From positions 1,207,501-1,271,500 of the forward strand of contig NZ_AP019400.1 in assembly GCF_004295585.1 (NCBI RefSeq): 64,000 nt of DNA, in the 5' to 3' direction. The translations under genes and the position numbers were made by a program. This document shows, piece after piece, positions 1-8,595 of this stretch. The stretch comes from Cohnella abietis (GTDB lineage: Bacteria > Bacillota > Bacilli > Paenibacillales > Paenibacillaceae). Below the pieces are notes generated by a model, which saw nothing but the letters and a program-made list of their open reading frames with translations, was not told the origin of the DNA and did no database searches. Numbering within the stretch: position 1 is the stretch's first letter; every line of letters begins with the position of its first letter.

Positions 1-341
1 TTTGGTGTGCTGCAAGCCGCTGAGAACGGACTAAATGGTGGAAAACCGAGGTTCGGTGTGCTTTAAGCCGCTGGGAGCGGACTAAATGGTGGGAAACCGT
101 GTGTTGTTGTACTGCAAGCCGCTGAGGGCGGACTAAATGGAGGAAAACCGTGTGTTGTTGTACTGCAAGCCGCTGAGGGCGGACTAAATGGAGGAAAACC
201 GAGGTTCGGTGTGCTGCAAGCCGTTATGGGCGTACTAATTGGTGGAAAACCGAGGTTCGGTGTGCTTTAAGCCGCTGTGGACGGACTAAATGGTGGAAAA
301 CCGTGTGTTGATGAGCTGAGCCGCTGAGAACCGACTAATCT
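1..341. repeat. 51-bp tandem repeat array, about 6.5 units, cut by the window edge
   Basis: The anchor AAGCCG recurs at 14, 65, 116, 167, 218 and 269, exactly 51 bp apart each time. A degenerate seventh copy lies near 318. Each unit carries AAGCCGCTGAG, GGACTAAATGG and GGAAAACCG blocks. Some units carry an alternative internal segment (GTGTGTTGTTGT instead of GAGGTTCGGTGT), so two subtypes alternate. No open reading frame runs through it. The array continues to the left of the window. Its function is unknown; a second array with the same period lies at 49828-50146. Confidence 0.9.
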
Positions 342-401
342 TCCCATTCAAACTGGAGTCTCGTGTTCAGTGGGGGAAACTATAACTAATTGAACCCCTT
401 T

Positions 402-436
402 ATGTCTCAATAAAACTATACAATGTCGCGATAAAC
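402..436. promoter_or_regulatory. Candidate operator: direct repeat with 21-bp period upstream of the rhamnosidase gene
   Basis: ATGTCTCAATAAAA (402-415) and ATGTCGCGATAAAC (423-436) match at 11 of 14 positions and start exactly 21 bp apart. Two helical turns is the usual spacing of AraC-family half-sites. The stretch 342-502 contains nothing else recognisable apart from an AT-rich leader and the AGGTGGG ribosome binding site at 487-493. No clear -35/-10 pair was identified. Confidence 0.35.
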
Positions 437-502
437 CCATAACATATCTTTCTATATTTTTTACAATAGAAGTAATTCAAATGAATAGGTGGGACACAAA
501 CA

Positions 503-3418
503 ATGATGACTGCTAATTGGCAAGCCAAGTGGATATGGGGAGAAGGAGAGGAAAGCCCTCGGAATGAATGGAGATGCTTCCGTAAAACGTTCGACGTTCC
601 GGCGGCTACCGATTCTCGCCCAGGGGCTTCCTTACGAATTACGGCTGATTCACGTTATGTTCTATATATAAATGGAACGAGACTCGGCCGAGGACCGGTT
701 CGCTCATGGCCGTTCGAGCAATCTTATGATACTTACGAAGTCAGCCATCTTATTAAATATGGGGAAGAAAATACAATTGCTGTGCTCGTCCTACATTTCG
801 GATTGTCGACGTTCTACTACCTTCGGGGACGGGGAGGTTTGTTAGCTGAGCTCAACGATTCGGATGGTAATGTTATCGTCGCGACTGACGACACTTGGCT
901 CAATTCGCGTCATCTTGGACAGCATACACGTGCACCGCGGATGTCTGTTCAGCAAGGATTTTCTGAGTATGTAGACGCTACTGCATGGGATTCATCATGG
1001 GTGGAGCAAAGCTACAATAATACGGCGTCATGGTCGAATGCGATTGTTCTCGGCTCAGTCGGTATGGAGCCGTGGACAACACTAAAGCCTCGGGACATCC
1101 CTATGCTGACGGATGAAACAGTATACCCTGTTCGCGTTGAGTCGTTGGCGAAGGTGAAATCATTCCACATAACGACAGCGCTTGATGTTCGGAATGCGTT
1201 GAATGATGGCAGTGAAGAGCATGCAAATGGGATTCATTTTACTGGATTTGTTGTGACTTCGATTCGTGCCCAATGTGCGGGTGTAGCTACAATAGGCTTT
1301 CTGCAGTCGGGACAATGCCTTCGTACGCTATCCCTAAACGGTGAAGAAATCCCCCTAGACCGGTTTTATGGAACAATGCCAGAGCTTTATACGGACGTTA
1401 ACCTGAACGAAGGAGATAACATGCTCGTCATCGATGTGTCTGGCAACATCCATGCAGGTAAGATGGATTTGGGAGTTTATGGGGAAGCGTGCGGGGAGTT
1501 GCAATTCGCAGCGCCATTAGAGCAGCTGGCTGCCCATTCTGAATCTACCTTTTTCCGGATCGGTCCATTCGATTCTATTATCTCAATTGACCACCAGCCC
1601 TCCCGAGAGCTTGAATGGGCACATCCCGTGTACGTTAAATTACTTGGCGAGCTTAAGAGACCAGAGGACTTGGGGCGATACGAAGAATGGTTAAGCCCAA
1701 TCGACCCAAAGTATGTGTCTGAGGCCGATGTGTTCGCACTAAGTGTTTGGCGTAAAGAGAACGTAAAGTTTGCGGTTCCTGCGCAGCTTCAGAACGCAAT
1801 CATTCCAAATCCGGATGCAGGTGTTGTGCCAGTGTTTGAAGGCTACGATACTGAAGTGCTGTTCGATCTAGGTAAGGAATATTCCGGGTATCTGTCATTC
1901 GAAGTGGAAGCAGAAGCGGGAACAGTACTCGATTGGTATGGCTTCGAGTATATGTCCGGAGAATATCGTCAGGATACGTTCGACCTGGATCATACGCTTC
2001 GCTACGTATGTCATGGAGGTCGACAGGTGTATGAGACGCCTATCCGCCGTGGCTTCCGCTACTTGGCGTTGACGGTGCGCGGGGCAACAAAACCGGTGCG
2101 AATTTACGGCGTGACCTTCATTCAAAGCAACTATCCCATGGCTCAAGTCGGGCGATTCGAATGCTCTGACACACTGATGAATGACATTTGGGAAATTAGC
2201 CGTCATACGACAAAGCTTTGTATGGAAGACACTTTCGTCGATTGTCCAGCGTATGAACAAACATTCTGGGTTGGAGATAGTCGCAACGAAGCGCTCGTAA
2301 GCAATTACGTGTATGGGGTTCAGGATATTCTAAAGCGTTGCTTACGACTCGTTCCTGGCTCCAAGCATCAATCGCCGCTCTTTGTAAACCAAGTACCGAG
2401 TGGATGGAGCAGTGTCATTCCGAACTGGACGTTCTTCTGGGCAATCGCTTGTGCGGAATATTACGAGCAGACTGGGGATGAAGCGTTCGCGGTAGAGATG
2501 TACGACTCTATTCAGTATACGATGGGGCATTATTTACTTAAGATTGATGACAGTGGCTTGTTTAATGTAAAAGGCTGGAACCTGCTAGATTGGTCGCCGA
2601 TCGACCAGCCGAACGATGGTATCGTCACGCATCAGAATATGTTCTTGGTTAAAACGCTACGCGTTGCTGCGCAGATGGGAATCGTTGCAAAGGATAAAGA
2701 AGGCGCTGCGAAATTTGAACAAGCGGCTAACAATCTTGCTAACGCAATTAATGAGCAGCTTTGGGATGATGAAAAGAAAGCCTATATCGATTGCATTCAT
2801 GTAGATGGTCGTCGTTCTGACAGCCTAAGCATACATTCGCAGGTCGTTGCTTCACTCACGGGTGTCGTTGAGGGTGAGCGCAAGCAAATTATCGACGCTT
2901 ATCTGATTCAACCTCCTAAGGAGTTTGTGCAAATCGGCAGTCCATTTATGTCCTTCTTCTATTATGAGGCACTGGCTAAGCTTGGAGAGGTTCGTCTCAT
3001 TTTGGACGATATTCGTCATCACTATGGAACGATGATCCGTCATGGCGCAACAACGTGCTGGGAGCAATATCCGAATTTCCTCGAGAATCGGGCTAATCCG
3101 GATATGCTAACGCGTAGCCACTGTCATGCTTGGTCGTCTGCTCCGGCTTATTTCTTAGGACGTGAGGTGCTTGGCGTGAGAAGCTTGACGACGGGCTGGA
3201 CTGAAGTTGAGATCGCACCTGTACCAAGTGGACTCACATGGGCGAAGGGTAGTGTTCCGCATCCGGCAGGTGGGCGAATTGATGTCTCATGGACCACTGA
3301 TGAAAGTAATCAGACTATGGAGCTCAATGTGTCTTATCCGGAAGGGGTAGTTGCTCAAATCCGGTTGCCTGAGGGCTATACGGGCTCGATCAAAGAAACG
3401 AAGCTGGGAATCGTATAA
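503..3418 (+). CDS. Alpha-L-rhamnosidase-like glycoside hydrolase (GH78 type)
   Basis: A 971-aa protein without a signal peptide, so probably a cytosolic enzyme releasing rhamnose from imported oligosaccharides or glycosides. The N-terminus has the WQAKWIW and CFRKTF strand motifs of the family's leading beta domains. The catalytic alpha/alpha barrel is roughly residues 550-890, with a C-terminal beta domain after that. The acidic cluster D580-C-P..E585..D592 has the same spacing as the substrate-binding and general-acid cluster of characterised GH78 enzymes, and E854 in TTCWEQYP is the likely catalytic base. The usual RDER-type stretch reads AYEQTF here, so the enzyme is divergent and another deoxysugar or uronosyl substrate is possible. 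ATG at 503 or 506 follows AGGTGGG. It is monocistronic, closed by the terminator at 3457. Confidence 0.85.
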   Translation: MMTANWQAKWIWGEGEESPRNEWRCFRKTFDVPAATDSRPGASLRITADSRYVLYINGTRLGRGPVRSWPFEQSYDTYEVSHLIKYGEENTIAVLVLHFGLSTFYYLRGRGGLLAELNDSDGNVIVATDDTWLNSRHLGQHTRAPRMSVQQGFSEYVDATAWDSSWVEQSYNNTASWSNAIVLGSVGMEPWTTLKPRDIPMLTDETVYPVRVESLAKVKSFHITTALDVRNALNDGSEEHANGIHFTGFVVTSIRAQCAGVATIGFLQSGQCLRTLSLNGEEIPLDRFYGTMPELYTDVNLNEGDNMLVIDVSGNIHAGKMDLGVYGEACGELQFAAPLEQLAAHSESTFFRIGPFDSIISIDHQPSRELEWAHPVYVKLLGELKRPEDLGRYEEWLSPIDPKYVSEADVFALSVWRKENVKFAVPAQLQNAIIPNPDAGVVPVFEGYDTEVLFDLGKEYSGYLSFEVEAEAGTVLDWYGFEYMSGEYRQDTFDLDHTLRYVCHGGRQVYETPIRRGFRYLALTVRGATKPVRIYGVTFIQSNYPMAQVGRFECSDTLMNDIWEISRHTTKLCMEDTFVDCPAYEQTFWVGDSRNEALVSNYVYGVQDILKRCLRLVPGSKHQSPLFVNQVPSGWSSVIPNWTFFWAIACAEYYEQTGDEAFAVEMYDSIQYTMGHYLLKIDDSGLFNVKGWNLLDWSPIDQPNDGIVTHQNMFLVKTLRVAAQMGIVAKDKEGAAKFEQAANNLANAINEQLWDDEKKAYIDCIHVDGRRSDSLSIHSQVVASLTGVVEGERKQIIDAYLIQPPKEFVQIGSPFMSFFYYEALAKLGEVRLILDDIRHHYGTMIRHGATTCWEQYPNFLENRANPDMLTRSHCHAWSSAPAYFLGREVLGVRSLTTGWTEVEIAPVPSGLTWAKGSVPHPAGGRIDVSWTTDESNQTMELNVSYPEGVVAQIRLPEGYTGSIKETKLGIV

Positions 3419-3456
3419 GAATGTGTAAGAGTTTCTTTCAGTAAAAGAATAATAAT

Positions 3457-3530
3457 ATCCCCTTTAAGCAGATACTCGGAAAAATCCTTATGTTGTCATG
3501 AGGAACGAGTGAGCTTGGAGGGGATTTTTT
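3457..3530 (+). terminator. Rho-independent terminator after the rhamnosidase gene
   Basis: ATCCCCTTTAAGC (3457-3469) pairs with GCTTGGAGGGGAT (3513-3525) over 13 bp with two G-U pairs. Smaller hairpins are nested inside, and a run of T follows to 3530. The gap 3419-3743 holds this terminator, then the promoter module at 3619-3671, and no gene. Confidence 0.85.
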
Positions 3531-3618
3531 AGTTAGTCAGTATTTATAAGAAGCGAAAGCTGTTTATACTTATAGCTTAAAGGGATGTGCGCACTAGATG
3601 ACGGAGTCAGTAAAAAAA

Positions 3619-3671
3619 CCGAATAAATCGTAAGATAGAATGATTGTAAATTGCCCTCCCTTAGTTATCAT
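3619..3671 (+). promoter_or_regulatory. Activator-type promoter of the response-regulator gene (copy A of a three-copy module)
   Basis: The 18-bp box CCGAATAAATCGTAAGAT (3619-3636) ends 7 bp before a -35-like TTGTAA (3644-3649). That is followed at 16 bp by TATCAT (3666-3671). The same arrangement recurs at 8461 and 11555. A box abutting a weak -35 is typical of promoters activated by AraC-type regulators. Confidence 0.75.
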
Positions 3672-3743
3672 TGATTAAGAGTATATCTAGCCGTGTTTCA
3701 TTGTGATTCTAATTTATCCCATCATGGAGTGTGACGAATTACA

Positions 3744-5093
3744 ATGTATAAATTAATAATTGTTGATGATGAGACTGAAGTCCGTGAAGGGCTGGAGAAT
3801 TTAGATTGGACTGCTCTAGGTATTCAGCTAGTGGGTAGTTTTCGGCATGGCTTAGAAGCATTGGAATATATGATACAGGTTCCAATTGACATTGTATTAT
3901 CCGATATTCGGATGCCGTTTATGGATGGACTGGAGTTATCTAATAAAATAAGCACTCAATATCCCTTTGTTAAAATTGTTATTTTATCGGGATATGATGA
4001 CTTTGAATATGCGAGAGCATGCATGCGTAACGGGGTATCTGATTATTTGCTAAAACCTACTAAATTTGACGAATTAGCGATAACCTTTACGAAGGCAGTG
4101 GATTTGTTAAATCAAGAAAAGCAACATCAGGAGAAGCTATTAGTTATAGAACGCAGAGCCCATCTATCCGCTTTGAAATTAAGACGTCACTTTCTCAAAG
4201 GATTAATGTTTGAAGAGCTATCTGAAGCTGAAATTATGGAAAGTGCATCGGAAGGCGAGGTTCTCTTGAGCGAAACCGGCTATCTTGTTTCGGTTATTCA
4301 GCTTGATGCAAAGGTGAAAAATAGACAAAGCTATTTGCCTAATGAATGGAATCTCATTTTATTTGCTCTTGAGAATGTACTTTCTGAATTGTGGGATCGG
4401 GTAGGCATTAACTATCATTATGTGGACCCGATCAACGGGAATTGTTATTTGTTAAGCTGTGGCGACATCCATCTAGAGATGATTATCAAGGAGATGGAGC
4501 AATTAAATAAAAGCTTAACACGTTTTCGTGGATTGTTTCTTTCGACCCTATCTATCGGTGTCGGACAAGTAGTGGACAAAGTGATATCTGTTCCAGTTTC
4601 TAGAAGGAAAGCGGAAAAAATGCTACAAAATGAAAATGAGGGGGATAACGTCTCCTTTGTAGCTTGTTATTCTGAGGAGAATGATAATCAAGGTTCAGAT
4701 ATAGAGCAGGTAGGAAATGAGAAGGCTCAGGATCGAATTCAAGCTGCAAATACAGATAGTGAGATTGAATTGAACTCCAATGACAATATAGTCATTGAAA
4801 GTGCGAAGGATTATATTCACCAGAACTACATGCGTTCGATCACGTTAACGGAAGTTGCTGAGAATGTTCATGTTAGCCCCAACTATCTCAGTTTCTTATA
4901 TAAGAGTGTAACTGGACAGAATTTCTCTCACTATGTAACCCAGTACCGGGTTGATCAAGCCATTAACCTTCTTAAAGACCCAAAGTATAAAATTTATGAA
5001 ATAAGTGAAATGGTTGGTTACACGAATCCCGGTTACTTCTCCGAAATATTCAAACGTGTTACAGGAAAGCTTCCTAACGACTATCGCCATTAG
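3744..5093 (+). CDS. YesN-type response regulator with AraC output domain
   Basis: A 449-aa two-component regulator. Residues 1-120 form a receiver domain with the acidic pair DD at 8-9, phosphoacceptor D54 in SDIRMP and conserved lysine in LLKP. The middle region is variable, as in YesN proteins. Residues 350-449 form a double helix-turn-helix AraC domain ending NDYRH. It is the likely partner of the long kinase at 8596, although the AraC regulator and GH36 genes now separate them. Its promoter carries the CCGAATAAATCG box also found before the kinase and the transporter, so autoregulation is plausible. Sequence matching its 3' end is repeated just before the kinase gene. Confidence 0.9.
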   Translation: MYKLIIVDDETEVREGLENLDWTALGIQLVGSFRHGLEALEYMIQVPIDIVLSDIRMPFMDGLELSNKISTQYPFVKIVILSGYDDFEYARACMRNGVSDYLLKPTKFDELAITFTKAVDLLNQEKQHQEKLLVIERRAHLSALKLRRHFLKGLMFEELSEAEIMESASEGEVLLSETGYLVSVIQLDAKVKNRQSYLPNEWNLILFALENVLSELWDRVGINYHYVDPINGNCYLLSCGDIHLEMIIKEMEQLNKSLTRFRGLFLSTLSIGVGQVVDKVISVPVSRRKAEKMLQNENEGDNVSFVACYSEENDNQGSDIEQVGNEKAQDRIQAANTDSEIELNSNDNIVIESAKDYIHQNYMRSITLTEVAENVHVSPNYLSFLYKSVTGQNFSHYVTQYRVDQAINLLKDPKYKIYEISEMVGYTNPGYFSEIFKRVTGKLPNDYRH

Positions 5094-5107
5094 CGCGAAG
5101 GGGCGCA
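5079..5107 (+). repeat. Response-regulator 3'-end sequence, repeated at 8559-8587
   Basis: The 29 bp beginning GACTATCGCCATTA and ending AAGGGGCGCA occur here, spanning the last codons and stop of the response regulator. They recur at 8559-8587 just before the kinase start with two mismatches. Weaker similarity extends about 16 bp further upstream in both copies (AGGAAA...AACGA). Confidence 0.85.
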
Positions 5108-5149
5108 CATAGGGGATATTGGATGCCATAAATAAAAGGTGATTAAATC

Positions 5150-6025
5150 GTGCATGAGATATGGTTGAGTGGTGACAAGCTGCCATTGGTCAGAGATGTT
5201 GGAGAATACGGAGTTCCTTTTACCAATTGGGCACACCCTGATCGAATAATGGATTATCATCTCTTTCTTTTTGTACTCGAAGGACAGCTGAAGCTTTATG
5301 AGGATGAAGAGGAATATATTCTCGAAAAAGGCCAAGCATTATTCCTCAAAAAGGATATTCGTCATTGGGGGCAGCCCAATAATCATCCGGGATCGCAATG
5401 GTTTTACATTCATTTTTATGAGGACCCACGTAGCACTGCCGAACATTTGGAACGCACCCAGCTTTCACTACTTGGCAAAGGGACTAATATGGTTACTTTA
5501 GAGGCTTATCAAGCAGTCATGAAATTGCCCAAAAAGATAGATATTTCAAATGACAGTCATTTTGATCGTAAGCTGGCTGAGCTTAATAGAATTAATCGTT
5601 CCAAAGATGGTCTGCGCCATGTCTTGCTTAGCATTCATACCTTCGAGTTATTTATGTACCTGCTGCAGAAATCGGAATCCAATAAAGCCTATTCTAAGAC
5701 AGATATAACTGTATTAAAAATAATCGATATTCTCGAGGCAAACAGCGAAACCAAAATCACAGGTGAACATATTACCTCCGTAATGCAGATGAATTACAAT
5801 TATTTATGTGAAGTATTTAAGCACAAAACTGGGTTAAGTATTCTTGAGTACCACCTTCGTTTGAGAATTGAGAAATCTACTGAACTACTAAAAAGTGGTA
5901 GACTGAATATTTCGCAAGTAGGTGAGAAATTGGGTTTTGTTAATCCATTTTATTTTAGCAGAATGTTTAAGAAGGTAACGGGATATTCGCCAACACAATA
6001 CCTAAAAAATGATTATATAAACTGA
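5150..6025 (+). CDS. AraC-family transcriptional regulator with N-terminal cupin domain
   Basis: A 291-aa protein. Residues about 20-110 form an AraC-type cupin ligand-binding domain (FVLEGQLKLYEDEEEYILEKGQALFL). Residues about 190-288 form the double helix-turn-helix domain, including FVNPFYFSRMFKKVTGYSPTQY. The start is GTG at 5150, placed by AAAGGTG at 5135-5141. It lies 56 bp after the response regulator and before the alpha-galactosidase gene, so it probably senses an intracellular sugar and controls that gene or the locus. The gene is AT-rich like its neighbours. Confidence 0.85.
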   Translation: MHEIWLSGDKLPLVRDVGEYGVPFTNWAHPDRIMDYHLFLFVLEGQLKLYEDEEEYILEKGQALFLKKDIRHWGQPNNHPGSQWFYIHFYEDPRSTAEHLERTQLSLLGKGTNMVTLEAYQAVMKLPKKIDISNDSHFDRKLAELNRINRSKDGLRHVLLSIHTFELFMYLLQKSESNKAYSKTDITVLKIIDILEANSETKITGEHITSVMQMNYNYLCEVFKHKTGLSILEYHLRLRIEKSTELLKSGRLNISQVGEKLGFVNPFYFSRMFKKVTGYSPTQYLKNDYIN

Positions 6026-6167
6026 AAATACGATATGTATTCTGTGATTTCCTTCATTCAACTGAGGGCTGTCTTTTGCTAGGATTAGTTTTGTACAAAG
6101 GTTTGAAATGATAAAAAGGAGTGAATTTAACGCTTCCGTATATTCAATGAGCAAAGGGTGAGAAGCT

Positions 6168-8333
6168 ATGTTAATCGAACATCTTCAAACGAAATTACAG
6201 TATGATAAGAATAAAGGTGATTTCTGGCCAGCAGCTTTTTACGCAAGCACAAGAGAGAGAACAGCAATCCCCCAACATCCTGGTTTTCAATTGGGTGTTG
6301 CTGGATATCCCTATGGCACAATGGAGGGGACTCTTTCGGGGTATTCTGAGTTGCCTAAGGAAATGAAGATGATTCGTCAAGAAGATACAGATGAGCATTT
6401 ATTGTTTGAATATCGCCATGAAGCTATAGGTCTCACAGTAAGTGTTGATATGGAAAAGATCCCGAATGCTTCCATTTTACGCACGGTGACTACCGTTCGC
6501 AACGAAAGCGATAAACCAGTTGTATTAACTCATTTATCTTCCGGATGTTTACCGGGTATTGGGGGAGGAGGAATCCGACCTTGGTATAATAAGCATAAAA
6601 TCAAAGTGCATTATGCAATGCAAACATGGAATGGTGAAGGGCAATGGCGTTGTGAAGAACTGGAGCAGTTAGGGCTTTATCCAACTTCATTGCATTATAC
6701 AGGTTCATCGATCCATTTCAGTTCTGTAGGAAGCTGGAGTACAAGTCGTCATTTACCTATGTTAGTGGTTGAAGATCTTGAAACCAGTGAAGTCTGGTAT
6801 GTTCAATTGGAGACTTCTAGTCTTTGGCATCTGGAAATTGGTCATCAAGGAGCAGTAAACGGCGGCGGGGTTTATATTCAGGCAGATGGAGCAAGCGAAC
6901 GTTTTGGTGGCGGTTGGACTCACCAACTAATGCCTGGAGAGAGCTTTAGCTCTGTGCCTGTCGCAATGGGCTGTTGTAAAGGTGACTTTCAGAATGCAAT
7001 ACGTGAGTTGACTGCTTATCGACGTGGTAGCCTTAAACCTGAGAATGCTTGGGAAGGGGAATGCCCAGTTGTTTATAACGACTATATGAACACATTATGG
7101 GCAGATGCCACTATCGAGAAGCTGACTCCATTAATTGATGCTGCTGCCGAAGCAGGCTCAGAAGTATTCTGTATGGATGCTGGATGGTTTACTGGACGCG
7201 GTGTTTATTGGGCATCTAGCTTAGGTGATTGGCAGCCGAGTTTGGATCGTTTTGATGAAATAGGCCTACAAGGAATGGCTGCGTATATTCGGAATAAAGG
7301 TATGATTCCGGGACTGTGGATTGAGATGGAAGTATGCGGTAGTGATGCTAAACTTGCTAACAAACCTGATGACTGGTTTCTAATGCGCAATGGTGCACGC
7401 GTTGGTGGCGGATCGAGATGCTTTCTTGATTTCAGAAACCCGATGGTGATTGCTCATATGATGGGTGTCATCGAACGTTTGCATACAGATGGCTTTGGCT
7501 ATATTAAGAATGATTATAATGCCTGTATTGGCATTGGGACGGATAACATTAGTGGTTCTGCTGCATCAGGATTATTGGAGCACACTCGTTCATTTTATAA
7601 TTTTATTGATCAGGTGCGAGCTCGATTTCCGCGGCTTATCTTAGAAAATTGTGGTTCAGGTGGGATGCGACAGGATTATGGAATATTGTCCAGGTTTCAT
7701 CTGCAAAGTACAAGTGACCAAGAATCCTATGGGAAATATCCGTCCATTGTCACAGGCTCTTTAGCGGCCATTCTTCCTGAGCAAGCAGGTATTTGGGCAT
7801 ACCCTTATCCTTTAACTCATGAAGATAAAAATGCAGAGAATCCAAACTTGATCTATGAATTAAATTATCAAAACAAAATGAGTGATGGCGAACAAACGAT
7901 CTTTAATTTGGTCAATGGGATGTGCGGCAATCTTTACTTATCGGGTCATCTTAACATTGCTGATGAATTTAACAAAGCCTTAATTCAAGAAGGAGTAGCT
8001 CTTTATAAATTGGAAAGGGCCCATATTCGCAATTCTCATCCGATTTGGCCATTAGGATTTAACCCGATTGGTGATGATGATCGCTGGGCAAGTGCAGGTC
8101 TTGTATCTCCTGATGAGAAGCGAATTACTTTGGCTGTTTGGCGCTTAGATAGTGCGGATGCCTACCAAGAGCTGCCACTTGCTAGTTACTTTGCGGGAAA
8201 AGCAGCAAAGGTCCGCCAGCTTTATCCAGTAAACGATACGCAAACCAAATTTCACTTTAATGAAGTTAAAGGCAGCTTGACAGTTCATTTCCCTAAAAGG
8301 TACCAAGCACGGTTTTTTGAGATAATGATATAG
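6168..8333 (+). CDS. Alpha-galactosidase-like glycoside hydrolase (GH36 type)
   Basis: A 721-aa cytosolic protein, the usual length for bacterial GH36. An N-terminal beta-supersandwich (about 1-290) precedes a TIM barrel with VFCMDAGWFTGRGVYWASSLGDW near 335-357. The nucleophile motif is KND449YN and the acid/base aspartate is D517 in QSTSDQESYGKYPS; ENCGSGG with its conserved cysteine lies between. The family retains alpha-galactosides and sometimes alpha-N-acetylgalactosaminides, so the exact substrate is open. The start follows GGGTGAGAAGCT. It closes a short block with the AraC regulator and is followed by a strong terminator at 8371. Confidence 0.85.
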   Translation: MLIEHLQTKLQYDKNKGDFWPAAFYASTRERTAIPQHPGFQLGVAGYPYGTMEGTLSGYSELPKEMKMIRQEDTDEHLLFEYRHEAIGLTVSVDMEKIPNASILRTVTTVRNESDKPVVLTHLSSGCLPGIGGGGIRPWYNKHKIKVHYAMQTWNGEGQWRCEELEQLGLYPTSLHYTGSSIHFSSVGSWSTSRHLPMLVVEDLETSEVWYVQLETSSLWHLEIGHQGAVNGGGVYIQADGASERFGGGWTHQLMPGESFSSVPVAMGCCKGDFQNAIRELTAYRRGSLKPENAWEGECPVVYNDYMNTLWADATIEKLTPLIDAAAEAGSEVFCMDAGWFTGRGVYWASSLGDWQPSLDRFDEIGLQGMAAYIRNKGMIPGLWIEMEVCGSDAKLANKPDDWFLMRNGARVGGGSRCFLDFRNPMVIAHMMGVIERLHTDGFGYIKNDYNACIGIGTDNISGSAASGLLEHTRSFYNFIDQVRARFPRLILENCGSGGMRQDYGILSRFHLQSTSDQESYGKYPSIVTGSLAAILPEQAGIWAYPYPLTHEDKNAENPNLIYELNYQNKMSDGEQTIFNLVNGMCGNLYLSGHLNIADEFNKALIQEGVALYKLERAHIRNSHPIWPLGFNPIGDDDRWASAGLVSPDEKRITLAVWRLDSADAYQELPLASYFAGKAAKVRQLYPVNDTQTKFHFNEVKGSLTVHFPKRYQARFFEIMI

Positions 8334-8370
8334 ATGACTGTACACGCAAACTAGCACACAAACTAGAAGA

Positions 8371-8393
8371 AAGTCGCGAAAGCGGCTTTTTTT
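8371..8393 (+). terminator. Rho-independent terminator after the GH36 gene
   Basis: AAGTCGC (8371-8377) pairs with GCGGCTT (8382-8388) around a GAAA tetraloop, followed by seven T residues to 8393. Confidence 0.9.
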
Positions 8394-8460
8394 GTTGCTT
8401 GCGCTTGTCGATATCAATAACCTTTCTTAATAAGCAATATTATCGAATATCGTAAAAAAA

Positions 8461-8513
8461 CCGAAGAAATCGTTAGATAAAGGATTGTAAATAGGCCACC
8501 TCTTCCATATATT
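8461..8513 (+). promoter_or_regulatory. Activator-type promoter of the sensor-kinase gene (copy B of the module)
   Basis: CCGAAGAAATCGTTAGAT (8461-8478) differs from copies A and C at two positions. It ends 6 bp before TTGTAA (8485-8490), which is 17 bp from TATATT (8508-8513). The seven A residues before the box and the sequence after the -35 also resemble the response-regulator promoter at 3611-3690. Confidence 0.75.
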
Positions 8514-8558
8514 AGTTTATGAGTATTTTTGTCCTCTAGTAGGAAATAGGGAACGATT

Positions 8559-8587
8559 GACTATCGCCATTAACGCAAAGGGGCGCA
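8559..8587 (+). repeat. Remnant copy of the response-regulator 3' end
   Basis: This is the second copy of the 29-bp element at 5079-5107. The frame that encodes DYRH-stop in the regulator can still be read here (GACTATCGCCATTAA), but no response-regulator gene precedes it. Only about 45 bp separate it from the promoter copy at 8461-8513. It also supplies the AAGGGG ribosome binding site of the kinase. Confidence 0.8.
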
Positions 8588-8595
8588 GAATAACG

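Noticed and set aside
1..341. CRISPR array
   Set aside because: Units are 51 bp and contiguous, with no unique spacers. Variation is scattered within the unit. The same holds for 49828-50146.
8557..8595. An earlier TTG start for the long kinase
   Set aside because: The extra 13 codons fall within the copied response-regulator tail. The ATG at 8596 has the AAGGGG site at the right distance.
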